Shown here one piece after another: positions 7,105 through 15,100 of a stretch of 40,834 nucleotides of DNA (position 1 is its first letter; each line of letters begins with the position of its first letter). Under the pieces are notes generated by a model that was not told the origin of the DNA, searched no databases, and saw only the letters and a list, made by a program, of their open reading frames with translations. The translations under genes and the position numbers were made by a program. Origin of the DNA: a bacterium (GTDB taxonomy: Bacteria > Vulcanimicrobiota > Xenobia > Xenobiales > Xenobiaceae); assembly GCA_022839105.1 (NCBI GenBank), contig JALHDH010000012.1, forward strand, positions 1 through 40,834. Direction: 5' to 3'.

Positions 7105-9621
7105 GTGAAAAAGCCGTCGAACGGGAGCATCCTGGACCGACTCCCCCTGCAGGGCAACAACGCCCTCTCGCCCCTGGGCGAGAAGATCTTCCTGGATCGC
7201 TATGCCCTGAAGGACGGCTCGAAGAGCACCCTCCAGGCCGACGACCTGGTCGTGGCCCTGGTCGACTCGGCCACGGGTCAGCGTGAAATCGGGACCGCGC
7301 GGGCCTTCCACGAAGGGAATGTCCAGGTCCTCCTGCGGGACGGCGCCACGCTGGAGCTGCCCCTGGAGCACGTGGACAAGCCCGTCGAGCTGACGGTCGA
7401 ACAGATGATGGACCGGGCCGCCCGCGGGGCCGCCGCCGTCGAGACCGGTGAAGCCGAGCGCCAGAAGTGGTCCGAGAACTTCCGCTGGCTTCTGGACTCC
7501 TGGAAGTTCGTGCCGGGCGGGCGGATCCTGACCGCCTGCGGCACCGACCAGAACCTGACCTTCTACAACTGCTACGTGGTCCCCAGCCCGGGAGACTCCC
7601 GCGACGGGATCATCGAGACCCTCTCGCAGATGGCCGAGATCATGAGCCGGGGCGGCGGGGTGGGCATCAACCTGTCCACCCTGCGTCCCCGCTACGCCTA
7701 TGTCCGCGGCGTGAACGGGCGTTCCTCGGGTTCGGTCTCCTGGGGTGGCCTGTTCAGCTTCGTGACCGGCCTGATCGAGCAGGGAGGCTCGCGCCGGGGC
7801 GCCCTGATGCTGATCCTGAACATCTGGCACCCGGATATCCTGGAATTCATCCGCTCCAAGCGCGAGGCCGGCAAGATCTCCAACGCCAACATCTCGGTGG
7901 GCATCACGGACCGCTTCATGCAGGCGGTGGAGCAGGACCTGGACTGGGACCTGGTCTTCCCGGATACCACCGACATCCGCTATGCCGAGCACTGGAACGG
8001 AGATCTGGAAGCCTGGCAGGCCCGAGGCGGCGCCGTGGTGACCCACAAGACCGTCAAGGCCCGGGAGATCTGGAACGGCATCATCGAGAGCGCCTGGGCC
8101 TCGGCCGAACCCGGGCTCTGGTTCGTGGACCGCTGCAACAAGGAGGCCAACTCCTGGTACTATCCGGAAGGCCGTCTGGTCTGCACCAACCCTTGTGGTG
8201 AACAGCCCCTGCCCGCCTGGGCGGTCTGCAACCTGGGACACGTGAACCTCTCGCGGATGGTCCAGGAAGGCGAGGTCGACTGGGAGACCCTGGGCCGGAC
8301 GATCCGCTACGCCGTGCGATTCCTGGACAACGTGATCGACGCCACCCCCTACTTCTTCGACCAGAACGCCCACCAGCAGAAGGACGAGCGCCGGGTGGGC
8401 CTGGGAACCATCGGCCTGGCCGAGATGCTGATCCGCCTGGGAATCCGCTATGGCTCTCCCGAATCGGAAGCCTTCATCGACCGGCTGTACGAGTTCATCG
8501 CCACGCAGGCCTATGAGGCCTCCAGCGAGCTGGCCGCCGAGAAGGGCTCCTTCCCCCGCTTCAACGCCGAGAAGCTGCTGCAGAGCGGTTTCATGCAGCG
8601 CATGTCCGGGTCGGTCCGCCAGAAGGTGGCCGAGCAGGGGCTGCGCAACGTCACCTTGTTGACCCAGGCTCCGACGGGGACCGTGGGCACCATGGTGGGC
8701 ACCTCCACGGGCATCGAACCCTTCTACTTCTGGTCCTACCTGCGCAAGAGCCGTCTGGGAGTCCACGAGGAGAAGGTCCGCGTCGTCGAAGAGTTCCAGC
8801 AGGCTCATCCCGGCCAGCCCCTCCCGGACTATTTCGTCAACGCCATGGAACTGACCCCCGAAGAGCATGTCCGGGTCCAGGCCGCCACCCAGCGCTGGGT
8901 CGACTCGGCCATCTCCAAGACCTGCAACGTGCCTTCCAGTTACACCGTCGAGCAGACCCGCGAGCTGTACGAGTTGATGTACCGCCTGGGCTGCAAGGGC
9001 GGCACCATCTATCGCGACAAGTCCCGAGACGAACAGGTCCTGCACGTCCAGGAAGAGCCCCGGCCCGAGCCCAAGCCGACGGAGGCCTCCAAGCCCAAGG
9101 TGCGCCCTCGGCCCTACAAGCGGCGCGGGGTGACCGTCTCCAAGGCGACTCCGGCCGGAACCGCGCACATCGTCATGAACGACGACGACGACGGGCGTCC
9201 CTTCGAGCTCTTCATCGAGATCGGCAAGGGCGGAAGTGACATCAAGGCGATGGCGGAAGCCTTGGGCCGACTGGCCTCGCTGGTCCTCAGGGTGAGTTCT
9301 CCGCTCAGCCCCAAGGAACGCGTCCAGGAGATCGTCAAGCAACTGGGTGGAATCGGCGGACCGCGCTCGACGGGATTCGGCAAGGCCCGGGTGCGCTCGC
9401 TTCCCGATGCCCTGGCCCAGGCCCTGGAAGAGAACTACCTGGGCGCCGAGGAGGAACTGGACGTCGCCACTCCGGCCTATCGCACCGAGGTGATGGGCGA
9501 GAGCCGGGACTCCATGGGCCTGGAGGCCTTTGCCGACCTGTGCCCCGAGTGTGGCAACACCAGCTTCGTCTTCACCGAAGGGTGCACCACCTGCTACTCC
9601 TGCGGCCACTCCGAGTGCTGA
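7105..9621 (+). CDS. nrdJ: Adenosylcobalamin-dependent (class II) ribonucleoside-diphosphate reductase
   Basis: 838-aa enzyme that makes deoxyribonucleotides from ribonucleotides using coenzyme B12 to start the radical. GTG at 7105 has GGAGGG (7091-7096) upstream. Visible motifs are the first redox cysteine in FYNCYVVPS (Cys156), the thiyl-radical cysteine and catalytic Glu in NPCGEQPL (Cys364, Glu366), KTCNVPSSYT (Cys607) and GCKGGTIYRDKSR. The C-terminal tail has a CxxC...CxxCxxC zinc ribbon (residues 813-838) that probably delivers reducing equivalents. A beta-rich insert near residues 35-100 is typical of this NrdJ subfamily. No ATP-cone is seen. It is monocistronic, with NrdR boxes and a promoter upstream and a strong hairpin downstream. 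Confidence 0.95.
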   Translation: MKKPSNGSILDRLPLQGNNALSPLGEKIFLDRYALKDGSKSTLQADDLVVALVDSATGQREIGTARAFHEGNVQVLLRDGATLELPLEHVDKPVELTVEQMMDRAARGAAAVETGEAERQKWSENFRWLLDSWKFVPGGRILTACGTDQNLTFYNCYVVPSPGDSRDGIIETLSQMAEIMSRGGGVGINLSTLRPRYAYVRGVNGRSSGSVSWGGLFSFVTGLIEQGGSRRGALMLILNIWHPDILEFIRSKREAGKISNANISVGITDRFMQAVEQDLDWDLVFPDTTDIRYAEHWNGDLEAWQARGGAVVTHKTVKAREIWNGIIESAWASAEPGLWFVDRCNKEANSWYYPEGRLVCTNPCGEQPLPAWAVCNLGHVNLSRMVQEGEVDWETLGRTIRYAVRFLDNVIDATPYFFDQNAHQQKDERRVGLGTIGLAEMLIRLGIRYGSPESEAFIDRLYEFIATQAYEASSELAAEKGSFPRFNAEKLLQSGFMQRMSGSVRQKVAEQGLRNVTLLTQAPTGTVGTMVGTSTGIEPFYFWSYLRKSRLGVHEEKVRVVEEFQQAHPGQPLPDYFVNAMELTPEEHVRVQAATQRWVDSAISKTCNVPSSYTVEQTRELYELMYRLGCKGGTIYRDKSRDEQVLHVQEEPRPEPKPTEASKPKVRPRPYKRRGVTVSKATPAGTAHIVMNDDDDGRPFELFIEIGKGGSDIKAMAEALGRLASLVLRVSSPLSPKERVQEIVKQLGGIGGPRSTGFGKARVRSLPDALAQALEENYLGAEEELDVATPAYRTEVMGESRDSMGLEAFADLCPECGNTSFVFTEGCTTCYSCGHSEC

Positions 9622-9626
9622 GTCTC

Positions 9627-9668
9627 CTCCTGCGCGCCCTGGCCCTCAGGGCCCGGGGCGCGCAGGAG
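9627..9668 (+). terminator. Terminator-like hairpin after nrdJ
   Basis: 13-bp perfect arms, 9627-9639 and 9656-9668 (CTCCTGCGCGCCC / GGGCGCGCAGGAG), with a 16-nt loop that can itself fold. It starts 6 bp after the nrdJ stop. No T-tract follows, so it may be an mRNA-stabilising or Rho-assisted hairpin. Confidence 0.55.
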
Positions 9669-9787
9669 ACCTGTCCGCAGGGGGCCGCAGGCGGAGCGGA
9701 TTGAATCCGTTGTGTCCTGGCGCACAGACCTGCGACCTGACCCCGGGCTAAAATCCACAGTGTCGGATTCTGGCCCGGAGCAGCGTC

Positions 9788-10147
9788 ATGAACCCTGAGC
9801 GCCCCAAGATCCTGCTGGTGGAGGACGACCAGAGCCTCCGGGAACTCTTCGTCCTGGCCCTTGAGCGGATCGGCGAGGTCCAGGCCTTCTCGCGAGCCGT
9901 CCAGGCCCTGCCCCACGTGGCCCAGGCGGATGTCCTGGTGACCGACCTGGCCCTGCCCGGGATGACGGGCCTGGAACTCCTGGACCATCTCGAGGCCGGC
10001 GGATTCCGGGTTCCCACGCTGGTCATCACGGCCCACGAAGGCTGTCCGATGATGGACGAGGTCCTTCGCCGGGGGATTCCCATCCTGAAGAAGCCCTTCC
10101 GCCTGCAGCACCTGCTCGGGGCGATCCGGCATCTGTGGGCTTCCTGA
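9788..10147 (+). CDS. Stand-alone response-regulator receiver protein (CheY-like)
   Basis: 119-aa protein made only of a receiver domain. ATG at 9788. It shows the acidic pocket EDD near residues 11-13 (LLVEDD), the phosphoacceptor Asp53 in VTDLALPGMTG, the conserved Thr/Ser region VITAHEG (about 77-83) and Lys102-Pro103 in KKPF. No output domain follows; the gene stops just before the convergent transporter. Such proteins act as phosphorylation-dependent protein-protein switches or phosphate sinks. No kinase is adjacent; the hybrid kinase at the right end of the window is a possible but unproven partner. Confidence 0.9.
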   Translation: MNPERPKILLVEDDQSLRELFVLALERIGEVQAFSRAVQALPHVAQADVLVTDLALPGMTGLELLDHLEAGGFRVPTLVITAHEGCPMMDEVLRRGIPILKKPFRLQHLLGAIRHLWAS

Positions 10148-10164
10148 CCGCGCTCAGAGCGCGG
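10148..10164. terminator. Short hairpin between convergent genes
   Basis: Perfect 7-bp arms (CCGCGCT / AGCGCGG, 10148-10154 and 10158-10164) at the 6-bp gap where the receiver gene and the transporter gene converge. It lacks a T-tract and is only a possible bidirectional stop. Confidence 0.3.
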
Positions 10165-11518
10165 CGGGGGCTGGTTCGGCTTCCAGTCCGGGCTCGGCCG
10201 GGGGCAGGGCCGCCAGACGATCGATGCGGAGTCCGTCGAGGACCTCGACCCGGAATCGGAATCCGCCCACCTCGACGGTATCCCCCACCTCGGGCTTGCG
10301 ACCCAGGCAACTGAAGACGACTCCACCGATGGTGTCGTTGTGCGGGTCCTCGATCTCGATTCCCAGGCGCTCCGTGACCTCCTCGGTCAGCAGGAGCCCC
10401 GAAAGTCGATAGGAGCCGTCAGTCAAGCCCTCGATGTCCGGCAGTTCAGGAGTCTCGACCACGTCGTGCACCTCGCCGACGATCCGCTCCAGGATGCTCC
10501 CCCAGGTCGCGATTCCATCGGTGCCGCCATACTCATCCAGGATCAAGACCATCCGAGCCCCGTCCTGCCTCATGCGGGCCATCAACTGGGCCACCGGAAG
10601 GCTGTGAGGAATGCTCAGGACAGGCCGGATCCAGGCCGAGATCGGCTTCTCCAGGCAGGCCTTGGGGTTGGCCCCCTGGATCGCGGCCAGGAGCTCCCGC
10701 ACGTGGACCACACCCACGATGTCGTCCAGGTTCTCGCGGAAGACCGGGAAGCGGTCGAACCCCTCCCGGGCCGCCACCGCCAGGAGATCCTTCATCCGGG
10801 CGTCCAGCGGCACACAGACCATCTCGGTCCGCGGCACCATGACCTGACCGGCCACCAGATCGCAGCATGAGAAGATCCGCCCGATCATCTCCTTCTCGAT
10901 GGGGTCCAGCAGGCCCGCCTCCTCGCGCGCGGCCAGCAGCATCTTGATCTCCTCCTCGCTGTGGACCGTGGAAACGGCGTCCCGCGGCGCCAACCGGAGC
11001 CGACGGACCAGGCTCGAGGAGGCCATGGACAAAAGGCGGATGAAGGGCTTGAAGAGGACCAGGAAGACCTCGGTGGGCGCCGCCACCCAAAGAGCGGTGC
11101 GCTCGGGATGATGCAACGCCAGGATCTTGGGGGACTGCTCGCCGACCACGATGTGCAGGGTCGTGACCAGGGTGAAGGCCACCGCGATGGCCAGCGAATG
11201 GGCGGCAGCGGCCGACCAGGCGCCCAGTCCCTGGAAGAAGGGCAGGAAGAGGGCCGCCAGGGCCGGCTCGGCCAGCCACCCCAGACCCAGGCTGGCCATG
11301 GTGATCCCCAACTGAGCGGCGGCGACGAAATCTTCGAGGTGATTCAAGCCCCGCTTGACCGCGGAGGCCCCCCGATGGCCTTCCCGCACCAACTGCTCGA
11401 CCCGGGTTCTCCGGACCGTGGCCAGGGCGAATTCCGAGGCGACGAAGAAGCCGTTGACCAGGACCAGGAAGGCTACGCCCAGCAGTCGCAGGCCGATATT
11501 CAGAGGGTCGTCATCCAT
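10154..11518 (-). CDS. CNNM/CorC-type membrane transporter (hemolysin C family)
   Basis: 454-aa inner-membrane protein. ATG at 11518 (MDDDPLNIG) is preferred over a TTG one codon before; no strong ribosome-binding site is seen for either. Domains in order: a CNNM (DUF21) transmembrane domain (about 5-195) with NGFFVASEFALATVRRTRVE and LGITMASLGLGWLAEPA; a CBS pair (about 210-340) starting at MVPRTEMVCVPLDA; and a CorC_HlyC domain (about 355-440, GFRFRVEVLDGLRIDRL). The family is linked to magnesium or cobalt efflux and resistance; older 'hemolysin' names are historical. It is the last housekeeping gene before the defence island and converges on the receiver gene. Confidence 0.92.
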   Translation of the reverse strand: MDDDPLNIGLRLLGVAFLVLVNGFFVASEFALATVRRTRVEQLVREGHRGASAVKRGLNHLEDFVAAAQLGITMASLGLGWLAEPALAALFLPFFQGLGAWSAAAAHSLAIAVAFTLVTTLHIVVGEQSPKILALHHPERTALWVAAPTEVFLVLFKPFIRLLSMASSSLVRRLRLAPRDAVSTVHSEEEIKMLLAAREEAGLLDPIEKEMIGRIFSCCDLVAGQVMVPRTEMVCVPLDARMKDLLAVAAREGFDRFPVFRENLDDIVGVVHVRELLAAIQGANPKACLEKPISAWIRPVLSIPHSLPVAQLMARMRQDGARMVLILDEYGGTDGIATWGSILERIVGEVHDVVETPELPDIEGLTDGSYRLSGLLLTEEVTERLGIEIEDPHNDTIGGVVFSCLGRKPEVGDTVEVGGFRFRVEVLDGLRIDRLAALPPAEPGLEAEPAPAAL

Positions 11519-11521
11519 CAA

Positions 11522-12113
11522 TCGGGAGGTGTCCCAATGCGCATCCGGGATTTTCCAGGGCTTCCCCTGGGCCCAGGATAGCCAGGGACGGTTCAGGTGT
11601 CAACGTCAATCCCCAACCGGGATTCCCGGGATGGGAGGCTTTTCGGGATGGATTCCCGCTGAAAGCGCCAGGCATCCGCAGCCCAGGCCGACAGTCCTGA
11701 AAGGCTCCTCGGATGCGCCCGGGGGAGCCTTCAGCGTTCCCCAGCCACAACCGGGGGATGAGCATCGAACTCGGGCACGATGCGGCCATGCAATTCGAGC
11801 GGCAGCACCCGGCCCCGCACCGTGACGCGCAGACGTCAGCAAGTTGGATTCAACCTCGATCCGCCGCGTGGCGGTCTCCGATGACCAGCAGGCCGGCCCG
11901 CGCCAGGGTGATGGCTACGTTGAAGAGGTGGGCTTGGTTGGCCAGGAAGCTCATCAACGACCTCACGAATCCTCCGTCGGCTGTCGGTCGTCCCGGCAGC
12001 ATCAAGGGACATCCTTCCTCCGCGCGGGTGCCTTCGTGATCAGCGAGAGAGGGGCCTGTCGGGCTGGATTCCCGCATTCTTTCTCTGCAAGGAGTGCTCG
12101 GGACTGCCCCTCT
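11522..12113. other. 592-bp intergenic stretch at the edge of the defence island
   Basis: No intact gene is supported. It holds a decayed SF1-helicase fragment (about 11850-12000, minus strand) and, just beyond it on the same strand, a short reading frame of about 33 codons (roughly 11745-11840) with coding-like composition, VTVRGRVLPLELHG, which has no recognisable start. The rest (11522-11740) shows GGGATTCC-rich sequence without a clear repeat unit. Confidence 0.5.
11850..12000 (-). pseudogene. Decayed C-terminal remnant of a superfamily-1 (Upf1-like) helicase
   Basis: On the minus strand the frame reads FVRSLMSFLANQAHLFNVAI and continues TLARAGLLVIGDRHA before a stop. This matches helicase motif VI of the AAA_12/Upf1-like SF1 group, which typically reads LNVALTRAR then LLVVGD. 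The motif arginine region is altered (TRAR to TLAR), the upstream helicase domains are absent and no start or ribosome-binding site is present. It lies just downstream of the DruE-like helicase gene and is best read as the leftover of another defence gene. Confidence 0.5.
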
Positions 12114-15100
12114 CTACCTCACCCCAGGCAGGTCCTGGCTCAGGTCCTCGAAGGCCCGGGGCAGGTGGTACTGGGCCGAGAAGGCGTTGACCAGGCGAAC
12201 CCTCCGCCCGCACCCGTCGGCCGCCAGCACCAGGGGCGAGAAAGCGTCCCCCCGCACCAGTGGGTGGTGGGCGCCGATCCACAAGGCATCCTCCCCGCCC
12301 GAGATCACCACGATCGGGACCCGGACGCCTCGGGCCCGTTCCGCTTGGACCTCCACCCCGTGCCGGTGCAGGCGCAAGGTTGCCGCCAGCCCGACCAGGG
12401 CCTCCTCTTCGTGTTCCCCGGAAAGCGTCGGCTTGGCCCCGGTCAGGACGTAGTCCAACAGGTCCAGGCCCAGCCAGCGGTGCAGTTCCTGGTGCAGGAC
12501 CCGGTTCGCGTAGCTGCGCATACAGCCATAGCAGGAACTGGCGCAACCGCAGCGGGCTTCGGCAAGCAGGTCGCGGGCGGCCATCAGCACCTCGGGAAGC
12601 CGCATCGAGCACTCCCGGGCAAAGCCCGCCCCTCCCGGCAGGACATCATACAGGTACAGGTCCACCGCCTGGCCGAAGGTGGCGTGCACAGGGCTCCAGT
12701 TGGCCTGCAGTTCACCCTCGTCGATCTGCAGGAGGCGCGAGGCTCCCAGCACCAGGGCCTCGGCCAGGGTGGTCAGGGCGGCCCGGACGCCTGGCTGCCG
12801 GGTGTCGAAGCGCAGGGGTTCCAGGGCCCGGATGCGCAAGACCAGAAGGTCGGTGAAGAAGCGGTGCCCCAGATACAGGGGCAGGGCCACTTCCCCGGTG
12901 CAGCGCTCGTTGGGTTTGAGGGGGTTGGGGTGTCCTGCATCCCGGCCCTTCTTGGAGGCCCTCGTCTGCGCACCGCCTCGCGGACGGTCGGACTCGCGGA
13001 CCAGGTCGGCGAACCCGCACTCCGGACAGAACTGGAAGCCCCGGCCCTGCAGACCCTTGTTCACGCTGATCAGGTGCCCGCGCCGGTTGACGGTGGCCAA
13101 CCGCCCTCCGTAGGGTTCCTCCCGCCAATCCTGGGCCTCCTCGCCGAGAGGGATCTCCAGGCGTGCGCGGCTGGATGAACCGGCGTACTGGCCCGAGCTG
13201 CCCGTGTCCAGGGTCGGCTCCTCGTTGACGTTCGGGGCGAAACCCTGCGGGCGCACGAAGGGCTTGACGTCGATGGCCCCCCCGCAGACGGGGCAGGCAT
13301 CCAATGGCTGGTCGATCTCTCCCACGGCGGCAAAGCCACAGCCAGCCCGGTCCCGGCCCTCCTCGCAGGCCAGGAACAGCTTCCGGGTCTCCAGGGGGTC
13401 GGCCGGGGAGGACTGGAAGGGGGAGTACAGTGCGCCCGAGCGGTAGACATACTTGTCGATGGTCAACTCGGCCCCGGGGGCATACTCGCTCAGCGCGATC
13501 TGCAGGTCGCGCTGCGGCGCGAACCTGAACTCCGGACTCCCCCCCCGGACCGGGCGACGCTTGAAGACGTAGAACGACACGACATCCGTGGGGAAGGCGT
13601 AGCGCGGCAGGACGGCCTGCTCGATCAGCGTCTGCAGCAATTCCTGGGCCAGGATCGGCTCCAGGCGATCGCGCTCGGACTGATCCAGGGTGTCTCGGCG
13701 CTCGTGGGCATCCACGGGCAGGGCCCGGGTGATCCTGCCGATCAAACCGGCCGTCGCCTCGTGAGCCACCTCGGCCCTCTGCTGGGCCGGGATGTCAGAT
13801 TCCAGCCAGTGGCTGCGCCGCGGCAGCCAGGCCTGGATGGACTCCTCCACTCTCCGGGAATTGACCTCCAGCCAGCGGCTCAGTCGGCTCAACGAGCACG
13901 GCCCCGTGCCCAGGAACTCTTCGACCGTCCCCATGGCGGCCAGGAGGCCGTTGCGCACCTGGTCGCCAGGGACCGTCTGGTGGAAGAAGGTCTGCAACAC
14001 GAAGGCTCGGGCGTGGCGCAGGGCGATCTCGCGGTTCTCGACGTAAACCACCGGCGGACGCACGTCGCCCGCGATGATGCCCCCGGGCTCCGAGAAGAAG
14101 TAGCTGTCGTGGGTTCCCCCTTGGGCCCAGGTGACCACGCCCGCCACGGCCCGGCCCCGACGACCGGCGCGGCCGGCTCGCTGCTGGTAGTTGGCCACCT
14201 GGGGAGGGACGTTGCGCAGGGCCACGGCGCTGAGGTTGCCGATGTCGATGCCCACCTCCATGGTGGTCGTGCAGCTCAGCACGTCCACCACGGGTTGGGC
14301 CGACTCCAGGGGCATGTCCTGGAAGCGCAGTTCGTATTCCTCCACCCGGGACAATTCGGGATCGTCCTGGGCCGAGGACAACTGGGCCGAGTGCTCGGCG
14401 GCGAAGAGGCCGAAGGGGTCCAGGTCGCTGCCGGCCAGGGCTCGCTGCACCTGGTCGCGGTAGTAGGAGAGCCGGGCAACCAGGGGGGCCTCCGACAGGT
14501 CCAGGGGCTTCAACCCGCCCAGGCAGTCGGGGCACAGCATGTCCAGGTGAGCCACGTGCAGACGGCTGCAGCGCCCGCAAACGGTGAACTCGGCAGGTTC
14601 GCACAGGTCCAGCCGCAGCCCCTCCTCGGCCAGGTAGTACCGGTTGTCCTCGTGTTTCAGCAGGGGCGTTCCCCCGACCCGCTCTTTCAGCCAGGCCGTC
14701 AACAGGGCGATCTCGTCCGCCCCCAGCAGGGCCTCCTGGAGGTAGCGGTCCAGGCGCATGGGCATCCAATGCACGTTCTTGGCCGGGTCCAGGCCCTGGG
14801 GGCGATACAGCTCCAGATTCTCGGTCCGGAAGTGGACCACCCCGTCGGGCCAGAACGAGCGCCTCTCAAGTTGCGTGCGGATCCAGACGCGCAGGAAGGC
14901 CCGCTGGCGCTGCTCGTCCCAGCCCACTTCGGGGAAGGTGGCCTTCACCAGGTCCCAGACCTCGTCCACCTCGCGAAAGTGGCCCAAACCCAGGGGTGCC
15001 GGCGAGTAGAAGCGGTCGGTCATCTCCTGGTAGAGCAGCAGCGACCAGGCCTGCGAACGGGGCTGGCGGCGCACGGCGCCCAGAGCCGCACGCAAGGGGA

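Noticed and set aside
6550..9609. A 1,019-codon open frame on the minus strand opposite nrdJ
   Set aside because: It is the antisense image of a GC-rich gene: Gly/His/Gln/Val-rich, with no motifs, and nrdJ on the other strand has all class II RNR motifs.
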